A DNA stretch of 47,846 bases from positions 1 through 47,846 of the forward strand of contig JALGZK010000018.1 in the NCBI GenBank assembly GCA_025774935.1, written 5' to 3'. This DNA is from a bacterium. Lineage in GTDB: Bacteria > Joyebacterota > Joyebacteria > Joyebacterales > Joyebacteraceae. The position numbers and the translations under genes are program-made. The stretch's first letter is position 1; each line of letters starts with the position of its first letter. The notes beneath the pieces are model-generated. The model saw only the letters and a list, made by a program, of their open reading frames with translations, did no database searches and was not told where the DNA came from. Below are positions 23,830 to 33,502 of this stretch, piece by piece.

Positions 23830-26216
23830 AGCATCACCTCGGTGGCCCCGCCGGTCCAGGCCCGCGTCATCGCGTCGACCGGGACCTCGACGTCGCCGCC
23901 CTCGACCGACGCGAGGACGATCCCGACCTCCTCCGTCGTCTCCCCCACCCTCCGGAACCAGACGCGCCGCTCCTCGAAGACCTCGAGTGCCGCGGCTTCG
24001 TCAGGAGGCGCGATCTCGAGCAGGTAGCCTCCCGACTCGCAGAAGATGAGCCTGCACGCCTCCGGCACGCCGACCGTGCCGTCCGCGGGGGCCATCGCGG
24101 CCAGGTCGACGCGCGCGCCGATCTCGACGTCGGGCGCGGAGAGAAGCGTCATCTCCGCGACGGCCGCCGCGACTCCCCCGTCGGAGATGTCGTGGCAGGC
24201 CTGAGTGAGTCCTCGCTCCGCAAGGTCGGTCACGGCGGCGGCCATCGCGCGCTCGTCGGCGAAGCTCACGGTCGCAGGCGCCTTCCCCATCGCGCCCAGC
24301 ACCGACCGCATGAACTCCGAACCGCCTAGTTCCCCGGTGCGGCGCCCGATCAGGTAGATCGCGCTGCCGGCGTTCCTGAACCCGATCGTCGTATGGCGCG
24401 ACAGGTCGTCCAGTCGCCCGATGCAGCACACGATCGGCGACGGCAGGATCGCGCTCCCGGCTGCCGACTGGTTGTAGAAGCTCACGTTCCCTGAGACCAC
24501 GGGGATCGGCTCGTCCGAGTCCTTCATCCCGATCCCGCGCGCCGCGTCGCCGATGCCCCGGACGGCCTCGACGAAGTCGTGGAAGACCTCCGGAACCTCG
24601 GGGTTCCCGAAGTTCAGGCAGTCGGTGAGGGCGATCGGGACGGCGCCGGTCGCGCAGACGTTCCGCACGGACTCCGCGACCGCCGCGGCCCCGGCCTGGT
24701 ACGGGTCGAGGGCGCCCAGGAACGGGTTCCCGTCCGCCGAGACGGCGACCCCCACGTTCTCACCCGGGATAGGCGCGAGCACGCCCGCGTCGGCCTCGCC
24801 CGGCCGGACGACCGCGTTCCCCTTCACCTCCCCGTCGTAGTGCCGGTAGATGTGCTCGCGTGACGCGACGTTCGGCGAGCCCACGACGCCGAGGAACGCC
24901 GCCACGAGCCCGAGGTCTGCGGGCACGTCCGGCTCGACGAGCCCGCGCTCCCGCTCGCTCGCGTCGCGCACGTACGCGATTCCCGTCGTGATGGCCTCGG
25001 TCGAGGCGTCGCAGACGACCTCGCCCTTGTGCTCAAGCACGTAGCGCGGCTCGGCGATGACCTCGCCGATGACCGCCGCCTGCGCCCCGTGGCAGAGCTC
25101 CGGGAGCTCGAACTCCTCGTTGAAGATCCGGAGGACCTCCGGCGTGAGCTCCCGCGGGACGACGAGCGCGTACCGCTCCTGCGTCTCGGAGCACGCGATC
25201 ACCTCGGGCGTCATGTCCGGCTCCGCGACCGGCACCCTGGACAGGTCGACGCGGATGCCGAGACCGGCGGCCGCCCCGAGCTCGGACGTCGCGCACGCGA
25301 TCCCGCCCGCGCCAAGGTCCTTGAACCCGATCGCGACGCCGCGCTCCCGGAAGAGATCGAGCACGCGGAAGGTCGCCACCGTCAGCATCCGCTTCAGGAA
25401 CGGGTCGGGGACCTGCACCGCGTACTTGTCGGAGAGCGTCTTCTCCTCGTCGAGGATCCTGGACGCGAACGTCGCGCCCCCGAACCCGGAGGGGTCGGTC
25501 GGCTTCCCTACGAGGATGACGTCGTACGGAACGTCCCGCGCCTCTTCCGGCACGCGGGAGCGCTTGATCTCGCTCTCCTCGACGAGGCCGATCGCGACCA
25601 CGTTCACGAGGCAGTTGTCGTCGTACGACCGGTCGAAGTAGACGTCGCCCCCGAGGTTCGGCACGCCGAGCGCGTCGCCGTACTGCCAGATCCCCTCGAC
25701 CACGCCGTGGACGATCTCCCTCGTCCGCTCAGCGTTCGGCCCGTTCGGGTCGCCGAAGCGGAGCGGGTCCATGACCCCTACTACGTCCGCTCCCATGCAG
25801 TAGACGTCGCGGACGATGCCGCCGATGCCGGTGGCTGCTCCCTCGTTCGGGACGATCTGTGACGGGTGGTTGTGGCTCTCGTGGGCGACGGCGACGCAGT
25901 AGCTCTTCCCGTCGATCTCGCAGAGCCTCACTACACCTGCGTCCTCGCCCGGCCCCAGCACCACGTGCGGCGCATCGGTCGGCAGGTGCTCCTTGAGGAC
26001 GCCTCGCGAGCTCTTGTAGGAGCAGTGCTCGCTCCACATCGTGTTGAAGATGTGCGCCTCGACGACCGTGGGGTCTCGCGCGAGGATCGTCGCGACCTTC
26101 CGCGCCTCGCTCAGGGAGAAGTTGAGGCCCGCCTCGGCGAGCCTCTGCTCCAGCTCCATGTCGGTCGTCTGGAAGATCCTGACGGTGCGCGTAGACGGCG
26201 CCGCCGTGGGCGTCAT
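23826..26216 (-). CDS. purL: Phosphoribosylformylglycinamidine synthase subunit PurL
   Basis: This 796-residue protein is the small-type PurL that works with PurS and PurQ, converting FGAR, ATP and ammonia to FGAM. The start is the ATG at 26216 (after GAGGAGG); the long upstream open frame is a shadow of the degP gene. Motifs of the PurM-like superfamily are TMWSEHCSYKSSRG, VAHESHNHPSQIVPNEGAATG and VVSGNVSFYNQ, with the two AIR-synthase-related halves clear. It overlaps degP upstream by four bases and purQ downstream by four, so the three are one transcript unit. Confidence 0.96.
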   Translation of the reverse strand: MTPTAAPSTRTVRIFQTTDMELEQRLAEAGLNFSLSEARKVATILARDPTVVEAHIFNTMWSEHCSYKSSRGVLKEHLPTDAPHVVLGPGEDAGVVRLCEIDGKSYCVAVAHESHNHPSQIVPNEGAATGIGGIVRDVYCMGADVVGVMDPLRFGDPNGPNAERTREIVHGVVEGIWQYGDALGVPNLGGDVYFDRSYDDNCLVNVVAIGLVEESEIKRSRVPEEARDVPYDVILVGKPTDPSGFGGATFASRILDEEKTLSDKYAVQVPDPFLKRMLTVATFRVLDLFRERGVAIGFKDLGAGGIACATSELGAAAGLGIRVDLSRVPVAEPDMTPEVIACSETQERYALVVPRELTPEVLRIFNEEFELPELCHGAQAAVIGEVIAEPRYVLEHKGEVVCDASTEAITTGIAYVRDASERERGLVEPDVPADLGLVAAFLGVVGSPNVASREHIYRHYDGEVKGNAVVRPGEADAGVLAPIPGENVGVAVSADGNPFLGALDPYQAGAAAVAESVRNVCATGAVPIALTDCLNFGNPEVPEVFHDFVEAVRGIGDAARGIGMKDSDEPIPVVSGNVSFYNQSAAGSAILPSPIVCCIGRLDDLSRHTTIGFRNAGSAIYLIGRRTGELGGSEFMRSVLGAMGKAPATVSFADERAMAAAVTDLAERGLTQACHDISDGGVAAAVAEMTLLSAPDVEIGARVDLAAMAPADGTVGVPEACRLIFCESGGYLLEIAPPDEAAALEVFEERRVWFRRVGETTEEVGIVLASVEGGDVEVPVDAMTRAWTGGATEVML

Positions 26217-27502
26217 CGCGGTGCCTCCTCGAGCTTCATGCTGAACCTCATCGCCTGCCCGTCGCGCGTGATCGTGAGCGTGATCGTGTCGCCGACGCGG
26301 AACCCGTGGAACGCGCGCCTGGCCTCGTGGACGGTCGCGATCGGCTCGTCGTCGATCGCCACGACGATGTCGCCCGGTCTCAGACCCGCCCGGTCGGCGG
26401 GGCTGTCCGGCTCGATGAAGGTCGCTAGCGCCCCGTCCGCGTCCGCGATGCCCAGACGGGCCGCCCACGTCGGCGTCAGCTCCTGCACGCCCACCCCGAG
26501 CCAGAGGTCCCGCACTCGCCCGAACTCGATGAGCTCGTTGATGACTCGTCCGGCGAGGTTCACCGGGATCGCGAACCCGACGCCTCGCGAGCTCGCGTCC
26601 GACGTGACGATGAACGAGTTGATGCCCACCACCTCTCCGGTCCCGTTCACGAGAGGACCGCCGGAGTTCCCCGCGTTGATCGCGGCGTCGGTCTGGATCA
26701 TGTCCTTGTAGATCGCCGACGCGAGCGCCCCGCCCTCCGTCTGACCCGACGCGGCACTCGCCGGCCGGACGTCGCGGTGGAGGGCGCTCACCACGCCGAC
26801 CGTGACGGTCGGCTGCGGGTCGCGCACGAGCTCCGCGAACGGGTTCCCGATGGCGACGACCCACTCGCCGACCATGAGGTCGTCCGAGTTCCCGATCGGC
26901 GCGGTGGGAAGCCCGTCGCCTTCGATCTTGACGACGGCGAGGTCGTACATCTCCTCGCTCCCGAGGACGCGGCCCTCGAGCTTCCTACCGTCGGGCAGGG
27001 TCACCTTCACGTCCTCGGCGTTCGCCACCACGTGCGCGTTCGTGAGAACGTAGCCGTCCGGGTCGACGATGACGCCCGACCCGAGCGACCTGTACTCTTC
27101 CTCGTAGATCTGGTCCGGGAACGCGCCGCGGAAGAAGCGCTCGAAGTACTCGTCGGAAGGAAACGTCGCCCGAGGCGCCGTCGAAGTGCGCGAGCTGGTG
27201 ACGCTGATGGAGACCGTCGCGGGCCCCACCCTCTCCGCCGCGCGGACGATGGCGGTGCGGCGCGAGGCGTCGATGCCACCGGCCCCGGGCTCCATGAGCC
27301 CGGTCGCCGCCGCACCTCCGCCCTCCGCCGATCCGCGGACGGGGGACTCGCGCCCGAGCATCGTGGCGCCGCGGTCGATGAGCGCCTGCGCGGCTCCGCC
27401 CTGGCCCGCTCGCAGGTTCTGGACGACCCGGAAGAGACCGTACGAGAAGCCGGCCAGTACGCACACGAGTGCGATGACGATGTACTTCGCAGCACGGGAC
27501 AG
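26213..27502 (-). CDS. degP: DegP/HtrA-type trypsin-like serine protease with PDZ domain (probable CTG start)
   Basis: This protein of about 429 residues is a membrane-anchored periplasmic protease/chaperone of the S1C family. The start region includes AAKYIVIALVCVLAGFSYGLF, an uncleaved anchor or signal helix. Reading upstream from a GTG at 27466 the frame stays open to a TAG at 27515, and the only well-placed Shine-Dalgarno sequence (AGGAGG, 8 bases) precedes a CTG at 27502, so I propose that start. The catalytic triad is His in LTNAHVV, Asp in YDLAVVKIE and Ser in NAGNSGGPL. The PDZ domain covers about residues 325-420 (RLGIADADGAL..., GLRPGDIVVAIDDEPI). It lies between transaldolase and purL, overlapping purL by four bases. 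Confidence 0.9.
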   Translation of the reverse strand: MSRAAKYIVIALVCVLAGFSYGLFRVVQNLRAGQGGAAQALIDRGATMLGRESPVRGSAEGGGAAATGLMEPGAGGIDASRRTAIVRAAERVGPATVSISVTSSRTSTAPRATFPSDEYFERFFRGAFPDQIYEEEYRSLGSGVIVDPDGYVLTNAHVVANAEDVKVTLPDGRKLEGRVLGSEEMYDLAVVKIEGDGLPTAPIGNSDDLMVGEWVVAIGNPFAELVRDPQPTVTVGVVSALHRDVRPASAASGQTEGGALASAIYKDMIQTDAAINAGNSGGPLVNGTGEVVGINSFIVTSDASSRGVGFAIPVNLAGRVINELIEFGRVRDLWLGVGVQELTPTWAARLGIADADGALATFIEPDSPADRAGLRPGDIVVAIDDEPIATVHEARRAFHGFRVGDTITLTITRDGQAMRFSMKLEEAPR

Positions 27503-27514
27503 GAGAGAACCCTC

Positions 27515-28162
27515 CTAGCGCCCCTTCACCTTCTCCCAGTCAGCGAGGAAGGCCGCGAGGCCCTTGTCGGTGAACGGGTGCTTGAACATCTTCTCGAACA
27601 CACCGTACGGGAGCGTGATGACGTGCGCGCCCTCGACGGCCGCCTCGACGGCGTGGAGCGGACTCCGCACGCTCGCGACGATCACCTCGGTGTCGAACCC
27701 GTAGTTCTCGTAGATCGCCAGCGTCTCGCGCACGAGGTCCATGCCGACGTGGCCGGCGTCGTCGAGCCGCCCGATGAAGGGGCTCACGTACGTCGCCCCG
27801 GCCTTCGCCGCGAGGAGCGCCTGGTTCGATGAGAAGACCAGAGTGCAGTTCGTGGGGATCCCGAGTTCCTTGAGCTGTCGGAGCGCGTTGACCCCTTCCT
27901 TGATCATCGGGATCTTGATGACGACGCACTCGTGGATCGCGGCGAGCTTCTTCGCCTCCTCCACCATACCCGCGGCGTCCGTGCTCACTACTTCCGCGCT
28001 TACGGGTCCCTGGACGATCTCGCAGATCTCGCGAATGATGTCCTCGAACTTCCCGGACTCCCTGGAGATGAGCGTCGGGTTCGTCGTCACGCCGTCGACG
28101 CACCCGAGAGCCGCTGCCTCCCGGATCTGCTCTATGTTGGCGGTGTCCAGAAAGATCTTCAC
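27515..28162 (-). CDS. fsa: Transaldolase/fructose-6-phosphate aldolase family protein
   Basis: This 215-residue TIM-barrel aldolase is of the small TalC/FSA group. The Schiff-base Lys is in ECVVIKIPM (about 83), and [19 protein letters not shown] and [13 protein letters not shown] are the family's opening motifs. It interconverts sugar phosphates in the non-oxidative pentose phosphate pathway, or cleaves fructose 6-phosphate; sequence alone cannot separate the two. The start is GTG with AGGAGG six bases upstream, and its stop overlaps the ribosome binding site of the next gene, degP. Confidence 0.93.
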   Translation of the reverse strand: MKIFLDTANIEQIREAAALGCVDGVTTNPTLISRESGKFEDIIREICEIVQGPVSAEVVSTDAAGMVEEAKKLAAIHECVVIKIPMIKEGVNALRQLKELGIPTNCTLVFSSNQALLAAKAGATYVSPFIGRLDDAGHVGMDLVRETLAIYENYGFDTEVIVASVRSPLHAVEAAVEGAHVITLPYGVFEKMFKHPFTDKGLAAFLADWEKVKGR

Positions 28163-28172
28163 GCAGGGCCTC

Positions 28173-28919
28173 CTATGGGTAAGCGACCCTCGCGAGGTAG
28201 AGCCCCCACGGCGGAGCCGTGGGTCCCGCCCGCCCGCGGTCGCGGGCCTCGAGAACGGCCGCCACCTCTTCGGGGGGGAGTCTGCCCCTGCCCACCTCGA
28301 CGAGCGTCCCGACGATCGAGCGCACCATCCCCCGGAGGAAACGGTTCGCCTCGATTCTGAGAATCAGGATTCCACCGAATCTGTCCTCGTATTCTAGCGA
28401 AATCTCGTCGAGGCGGCAACGGTGATGGTCTGGGTCGCTCCCAGCCAAGCAGAACGACGAAAAGTCGTGTTCACCCAGAAAAGACGAGAGCCCGTCTCGC
28501 ATGAGCATGTGGTCGAGCGCCCCACGCACGAACCATCGACGCCTCTGCCAGATCGGGCTCTCGGTACACCCAATAAGGTAGATGTATGTACGGGCCGTAG
28601 CGTTGAATCGCGCGTGGAAATCTCTTGGGACGTCCTCGACCCCGTGGATGAAGACGTCGTCCGGGAGGCGGGCGTTCAGGGCCCCCTGGAGCCTCTCCGG
28701 GGGCAGCTCGGTGGAAGTGTGCGCGTGGGCGACCTGGCCCAGCGCGTGGACCCCAGCGTCGGTCCTCCCCGCCCCCGTGACGGCCGTCGGCTCGCCCGCG
28801 AGGTCCTCGAAGGCGCTCTCGAGCACGCCCTGGACCGTCCGCTGGTCTGGCTGAACCTGCCAACCTGCGAACTCGGTGCCGTCGTACTCGATGGTGAGCT
28901 TGATCGTTCGCGTGGCCAC
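28173..28919 (-). CDS. truA: tRNA pseudouridine(38-40) synthase TruA
   Basis: This 248-residue enzyme makes pseudouridine at positions 38-40 of the tRNA anticodon arm. The opening [19 protein letters not shown] and the catalytic Asp in [17 protein letters not shown] are diagnostic, and [17 protein letters not shown] marks the conserved C-terminal half. Length is typical. The start is GTG at 28919 with AGGAG about 15 bases upstream. It follows ecfT by 61 bases; the EcfT-TruA pairing is common in bacteria. Confidence 0.95.
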   Translation of the reverse strand: MATRTIKLTIEYDGTEFAGWQVQPDQRTVQGVLESAFEDLAGEPTAVTGAGRTDAGVHALGQVAHAHTSTELPPERLQGALNARLPDDVFIHGVEDVPRDFHARFNATARTYIYLIGCTESPIWQRRRWFVRGALDHMLMRDGLSSFLGEHDFSSFCLAGSDPDHHRCRLDEISLEYEDRFGGILILRIEANRFLRGMVRSIVGTLVEVGRGRLPPEEVAAVLEARDRGRAGPTAPPWGLYLARVAYP

Positions 28920-28980
28920 CTGGTGGGAGTCTCCTCTCGGGCCGCATTCCCGCTCGCCCCTGCGCTCCCGGATCGTCCGG

Positions 28981-29781
28981 CTAGACGAGCCGCGGCAGAA
29001 CGAGCGTCACGACGACGATGAGTCCTATCACCGCGAACCCGCAGTAGTCCCGACCGTCGAGCGTGAGTTCGACGTACTTCGTGCGTCCCACGGCGCCGCG
29101 GTAGCAGCGCGCGTCCATCGCGAGCGCGAGGTCGTCCGCGCGGCGGAAGGCGCTCGCGAAGAGCGGAATCAGGATCGGGACCGCGCTCTTCGCCCTCGCG
29201 ACCGGTCCCCCCTCGAACGTCGCTCCCCGCCCGATCTGCGCCTTGATGATCCGCCGCGCCTCGTCCAGAAGCGTCGGCACGAACCGGAGCGCGATCACCG
29301 AGATCATCGCCAGCTCGTGGATGGGAACGCCGAGCCTCGCGAACGGCTTCCCCAGCTTCTCGACCCCGTCTCCGAGGTCGACCGGCGAGGTCGTCGCGGT
29401 CAGGAGCGTCGCCGCCGAGACCATGAGCCCGATCCGCCACGCGAAGATCGCCCCGAGCCCGAGCCCCTCCCACGTGAGCGCCGGGAGCCACGCGAAGACC
29501 GCCATGCCGTCCGTGAAGAACCCGTGCATGATGAGGACGATGACGAGAAGCCACCGCAGCGAGCCCAGGTTCCTGAGAAGGAGCCCCGCGGGAAGACTCG
29601 AGGACGCGACGAGCAGGCCCAGCGTGATCGAGAGGAAGACGTACGCGACGGGACTCTCGGTCAGGAGCACCGTGACGAGCAGCGCAAGCACGCCGACCAT
29701 CTTCACCCGCGGGTCGAGCGCGTGAATCGGCGACCCTGTCGGGTAGTATCGTCCGAGACTGAGATCAGAGAGGAAGCCCAT
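28981..29781 (-). CDS. ecfT: Energy-coupling factor transporter transmembrane protein EcfT
   Basis: This 266-residue inner-membrane subunit links ECF vitamin transporters to their ATPases. It starts at the ATG at 29781 (MGFLSDLSLGRYYPTGSPIH) and has about five hydrophobic segments. Typical features are HALDPRVKMVGVLALL early and the coupling-helix region with the Ala-Arg-Gly motif (KAQIGRGATFEG), then AMDARCYRG. It belongs to the CbiQ/EcfT family, which needs EcfA ATPases and an S component, but none is found in this window. The preceding asd gene overlaps its start by 17 bases. The frame extends upstream but overlaps asd, so the shorter start is chosen. Confidence 0.9.
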   Translation of the reverse strand: MGFLSDLSLGRYYPTGSPIHALDPRVKMVGVLALLVTVLLTESPVAYVFLSITLGLLVASSSLPAGLLLRNLGSLRWLLVIVLIMHGFFTDGMAVFAWLPALTWEGLGLGAIFAWRIGLMVSAATLLTATTSPVDLGDGVEKLGKPFARLGVPIHELAMISVIALRFVPTLLDEARRIIKAQIGRGATFEGGPVARAKSAVPILIPLFASAFRRADDLALAMDARCYRGAVGRTKYVELTLDGRDYCGFAVIGLIVVVTLVLPRLV

Positions 29782-30781
29782 CGACGACAAGCTCCGCGAT
29801 CTGCACCGCGTTGAGCGCGGCGCCCTTCCTGAGGTTGTCCGCGACGACCCACATCCACAGCCCGTGCTCGACGGACCGGTCCCTGCGGACCCTGCCGACC
29901 CAGACCTCGTCGGTGCCCGACGCGCCCACCTGCGTCGGATAGGCGGCCGCATCCGGGTCGTCGAGGACCCCGACGCCCTGCATCTCAGCGAGGAGCGTCC
30001 GCGCGTCCGCCGGGCTAAGGTCGTCCTCCGTCTCGACGTTCACCGCGACCGCGTGGGTGCGGACGACCGGGACCCTCACGCACGTCACCGCGACGGCCAG
30101 ATCCGGGAGCTCGAGGATCTTCCGCGTCTCGAGGATCATCTTCGTCTCCTCGCGAGCGTTCCCCTCGTCGTCGAACTCGTCGATGTGTGGGAGGCAGTTG
30201 AACGCGATCTGGTGGGGGTAGACCTCCGTGATGACGGGGCTCCCCTCGAGCACGGCCCGCGTCTGCTCGTCGAGCTCTCGCGTCGCCGCGAGTCCCGTCC
30301 CGGAGACGGACTGGTACGTCGTTGCGACGACTCGCCTGAGCCCCGCCGCCTCGTGGATCGGCTTGAGCGCCAGTACCATCTGGATGGTGGAGCAGTTCGG
30401 GTTCGCGAGAATGCCGGAGTGTTCGGCCGCCGCGTGAGCGTTCACCTCGGGAACGACGAGCGGGACGTCGGGCTGCATCCTGAACGCGCGGCTGTTGTCG
30501 ATGGCGACCGCGCCCTCCTCGACCGCCGCAGGCACGAACTCCGACGAGACTGCCGCGCTCGTCGCGAAGAGGACGACGTCGAGCCCAGCGAGCGCGTCGG
30601 CCGTGAGAGGCTCGACCGGGATATCCCCGCCGCCGAACGGCACGGTCCTGTCCTCGCCGCGAGCGGACGCGAGCGCGCGCACGGCCACGGGCGGAACCCC
30701 CCGCTCCTCGAGGATCGCGAGCATCTCGAGGCCGACGGCCCCCGTCGCCCCTGCGACTCCGACGTTCTGAGGAGTTCTCAC
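29765..30781 (-). CDS. asd: Aspartate-semialdehyde dehydrogenase
   Basis: This 338-residue enzyme reduces aspartyl phosphate to aspartate semialdehyde, the branch point to lysine/diaminopimelate, threonine and methionine. The NADP-binding loop is GVAGATGAVGLEML at the N-terminus. The catalytic Cys is in ILANPNCSTIQM, and the C-terminal acid/amine-binding and dimer regions (CVRVPVVRTHAVAVNVE, RKGAALNAVQIAE) are present. The start is GTG at 30781 with AAGGGAAC upstream. It follows batE by 58 bases, so it may be separately transcribed or lie at the head of a run continuing to ecfT and truA. Confidence 0.96.
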   Translation of the reverse strand: MRTPQNVGVAGATGAVGLEMLAILEERGVPPVAVRALASARGEDRTVPFGGGDIPVEPLTADALAGLDVVLFATSAAVSSEFVPAAVEEGAVAIDNSRAFRMQPDVPLVVPEVNAHAAAEHSGILANPNCSTIQMVLALKPIHEAAGLRRVVATTYQSVSGTGLAATRELDEQTRAVLEGSPVITEVYPHQIAFNCLPHIDEFDDEGNAREETKMILETRKILELPDLAVAVTCVRVPVVRTHAVAVNVETEDDLSPADARTLLAEMQGVGVLDDPDAAAYPTQVGASGTDEVWVGRVRRDRSVEHGLWMWVVADNLRKGAALNAVQIAELVVDGLPL

Positions 30782-30839
30782 GCGGTTCCCTTCCCCGACA
30801 GCCCGCCGACCTGGCCGGCCGGTGCAGGTGCCGCGGCGG

Positions 30840-31697
30840 CTACGACCGCCACTCGATCGCCTCGACCGCGTCCGACGGGAGCCACCCCTCGAGGTCCGTT
30901 CCGGGGACGGAGATCCTGATCCACTCGTCCCGGCCCTCGCGCAGGCGCACCTTCGTTCCCTCGTGGAGCTGGAACTCGAGCACGAAGTCCGTGCCGGGTC
31001 CCGTTCGGACGGCGACCTCGGGCGCGGTCACGATGGCGCCGCGCACCGCTCTGTCGCGGTAGATCCGCTCGCCGAGTGCCCCGCCCGCCACCACGAACAC
31101 GACCGCGCAGACGACGATGGTCCGCACGATCCACGGAGCGAACGCGCCCCGGAGTATCGCGACGATGGCGAAGAGCACGGCGAGCACGTAGAAGACGCTC
31201 GCGACGGCCGACAGGCGGCCGGCTGTCGCCCATCTCCTGACACCGCCGAGAAGCCCCGAGAACGGACCGCCGACGGCCGTCTGACGATCCGCGAGCAGCT
31301 CGCGGACGAACTCGAGGTTCGACGCGGCGTCCGCATGCGCGGGCTCGAGCGCGAGCGCGCGCTCGTACGCAAGGACGGCTCGCCCGATCCGTCCCTCCTT
31401 GTAGTAGGCGTTTCCGAGGTTGTAGAGGACGTCCGCGTTGTCGAACCGCCCGGCCGCGATCCCCTCGTAGGCGGCCGCGGCCTCCCGGTATCTCCCCTCG
31501 GCGTAGAGCGCGTTCGCCTCGATAAAGAGACCCGTCGCGGTCTCGGCGTCGATAGCGGCACGGGCGTCCATCGGGGGGGATGGGTACGGCCGGCCCGGCT
31601 CCTGCCCGGCTGCGCCGGAACCCAGCGCGGCGATGAGGAGGACGACCGGCAGCGCGGCTGCCGTCACCGTGAGGCGCTGTCTCGCACGTTTCGTCAC
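30840..31697 (-). CDS. batE: BatE-like TPR and SH3-domain membrane protein
   Basis: This 285-residue protein has a signal-like helix (residues 9-30), TPR repeats (ANALYAEGRYREAAAAYEGI, VLYNLGNAYYKEGRIGRAV), two further hydrophobic segments at about 155-205 and a C-terminal bacterial SH3-like domain ending LEGWLPSDAVEAIEWRS. That architecture matches BatE, the last member of the Bat cluster. The start is a GTG at 31697 with GGAGGAGG upstream, whose TGA-containing overlap (GTGA) with batD suggests coupled translation. The long open frame further upstream is a batD shadow. It probably works with BatA-D at the inner membrane. Confidence 0.85.
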   Translation of the reverse strand: MTKRARQRLTVTAAALPVVLLIAALGSGAAGQEPGRPYPSPPMDARAAIDAETATGLFIEANALYAEGRYREAAAAYEGIAAGRFDNADVLYNLGNAYYKEGRIGRAVLAYERALALEPAHADAASNLEFVRELLADRQTAVGGPFSGLLGGVRRWATAGRLSAVASVFYVLAVLFAIVAILRGAFAPWIVRTIVVCAVVFVVAGGALGERIYRDRAVRGAIVTAPEVAVRTGPGTDFVLEFQLHEGTKVRLREGRDEWIRISVPGTDLEGWLPSDAVEAIEWRS

Positions 31698-33502
31698 CGG
31701 CGCCTCCTCCCCGGGAGCTTCTCCAGACCCCTCAGGCACGTCTGCGCGTCCGAGAGGAGCCGTTCGGCGTCGACCGCGTCGGAGCCCCCGGCGAACCGGC
31801 CGAGGTCGCACTCGTTCAGAAGACGCCTGACGCGGTCGATCAGTTCGCCGTCCGCCCCGGCCTTCCGGAGCGCCGACTCGAGCTCCGCCTGCGTCATCCC
31901 CTGGGTCTCGACGTTCAGGCGGTCGCCGACGAACCCGGTGAGCGCCCGGGCGATCGCCGAGCAAGCCCCGGTTCGGTCGCCCTTCGACAGATACGAACGC
32001 GCCTCGCGGAACTCGTTTCTCGCCTTCCCGCTCGCGCGCGCGTACCGCGCGAGTCCGCGGTCGGTCGCGTAGCGGTCGCGGCGGCGCTTCCCCGTCCACG
32101 CGGTGACGAGCGCCGCGAGCGGCAGCAGCTGGAGCCCCAGGAACCACGGTCTCGTGTGGACCGGAGCGCCGGCGGGTCTGAGCGTCTCCGTCGGCTCGTG
32201 GATGTATCGGATGTCCCAACCGACCCTCGAGATCCGCGTGCGCGCGGGGAGCGATGGCACCTCCTCGGCCGCAGCAGCCGGGGCGACCTCGAGCGTGAGC
32301 TCGCCGGGTCCGGTCTGTTTGTACGTCCTGCTCGCCGGGTCGAAGTACGACATCGACAGGTCCGGGATGGTCTTCGTGCCGGCCGTCTGCGGCACCAGCA
32401 CGAACTCGAACGTCCTGCTTCCCCCGACGACTCCGTTGTCGGTCGACACGTTCGTCGAGCTTCCGGACTCGTAGACCTTGAACTCCGCAAGGTCCGGCGT
32501 CGCCGGAGCGGGCACCGTCCGGATGTTCCCGTTCCCGGAGAGCCTGATCGCGAGTGTCACCGGCTCGAGCGCGTCTGCGGACTCCGGATCGAGCGAGGCG
32601 CGAAGACGGTAGCTTCCGACCGCCCCTCCGAAGTCGGCCGGCCGCCCTTTCGCGGGAAGGGGCAGAATCTCGACGGTGATCGGGTCGGTCCTGAGCGTGT
32701 GCTCCGTCCCGCGCGTCGGGAAGAACGTGAAGGGTCTCCCCCGTTCCTCGTAACGGATGATCGCGGGCCCGATCGTGGCCTCGCCCGCCGCGGCTCCGAA
32801 GAGGGCCGTCTTGATCTCGACCACGTGATAGCGGTACGTGCCGGCGGTCTCGTAGTACTCCTCCTGCGAGGGGAACTCCTCGACCCAGAACCCCGTCAGG
32901 TCGGGTGGCGTGTACCTCGGCTGTCCGCTCAGGTTCACGCGGCGGTAGAACTTGAACGAGAGTGTGATCTGCTCGTCGACGTACGCGCGTTCCTTGTCGA
33001 CCGACGTCGTGATGAAGATCCCGCGGTCGTCGGCGCGCACTCCGCTCGAGGGGCGCTCTTCGAGCGACTCGGGCTCCGCCGGCGGGGCGTCACCCTCGAG
33101 GACCTCGATCTCGATCGGCTCGGTCCGGTAGACGACGTTGTCGAACTCGACCTCCGCCGGCCCGATCGTGAACGTGCCGGCCGCGCGCGGATAGAGGACG
33201 AAGTTCCAGCTCTTGGACGTGCTCATCTTCCCGTTGACGAAGCTGAAGTTGGAGGAGGTTCCTGCGGTCTGCATGTTGAACGCGTCGGCCAGGTTCGGGA
33301 GCGTAGGCTCGGGCACCTGTCGCATCGTGCCCTCGATCGTGATGGTGAGGGTGACGGGCTGGATGACCGTGGTCGTCGTTCGGTCGACGCGAGCGCTCAC
33401 GCTCACCTCGTCGGCCGCCGCAACGAGCGGCACCGAGAGCGCGAGCACGACCGCCGCGAGAAGGGCGCCCGCGACGAGAGGATGTCTACCAGTCCTTCTC
33501 AA
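31694..33502 (-). CDS. batD: BatD-like protein (BatD, oxygen tolerance family)
   Basis: This protein of 602 residues (proposed TTG start at 33502, with a purine-rich GAGGGAG upstream) begins MRRTGRHPLVAGALLAAVVL, a signal peptide. The BatD ectodomain follows: VSARVDRTTTTVIQPVTLTI, the SSNFSFVNGKMSTSKSW segment typical of the family, and YPRAAGTFTIGPAEVEF. A single transmembrane segment occurs near residue 450-470 (FLGLQLLPLAALVTAW), then a cytoplasmic tail. The ORF can also be read from an ATG 60 bases upstream, but that sits well inside batC. It overlaps batC by 17 bases and batE by four. Role in membrane or stress complexes is inferred from family. Confidence 0.85.
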   Translation of the reverse strand: MRRTGRHPLVAGALLAAVVLALSVPLVAAADEVSVSARVDRTTTTVIQPVTLTITIEGTMRQVPEPTLPNLADAFNMQTAGTSSNFSFVNGKMSTSKSWNFVLYPRAAGTFTIGPAEVEFDNVVYRTEPIEIEVLEGDAPPAEPESLEERPSSGVRADDRGIFITTSVDKERAYVDEQITLSFKFYRRVNLSGQPRYTPPDLTGFWVEEFPSQEEYYETAGTYRYHVVEIKTALFGAAAGEATIGPAIIRYEERGRPFTFFPTRGTEHTLRTDPITVEILPLPAKGRPADFGGAVGSYRLRASLDPESADALEPVTLAIRLSGNGNIRTVPAPATPDLAEFKVYESGSSTNVSTDNGVVGGSRTFEFVLVPQTAGTKTIPDLSMSYFDPASRTYKQTGPGELTLEVAPAAAAEEVPSLPARTRISRVGWDIRYIHEPTETLRPAGAPVHTRPWFLGLQLLPLAALVTAWTGKRRRDRYATDRGLARYARASGKARNEFREARSYLSKGDRTGACSAIARALTGFVGDRLNVETQGMTQAELESALRKAGADGELIDRVRRLLNECDLGRFAGGSDAVDAERLLSDAQTCLRGLEKLPGRRRR

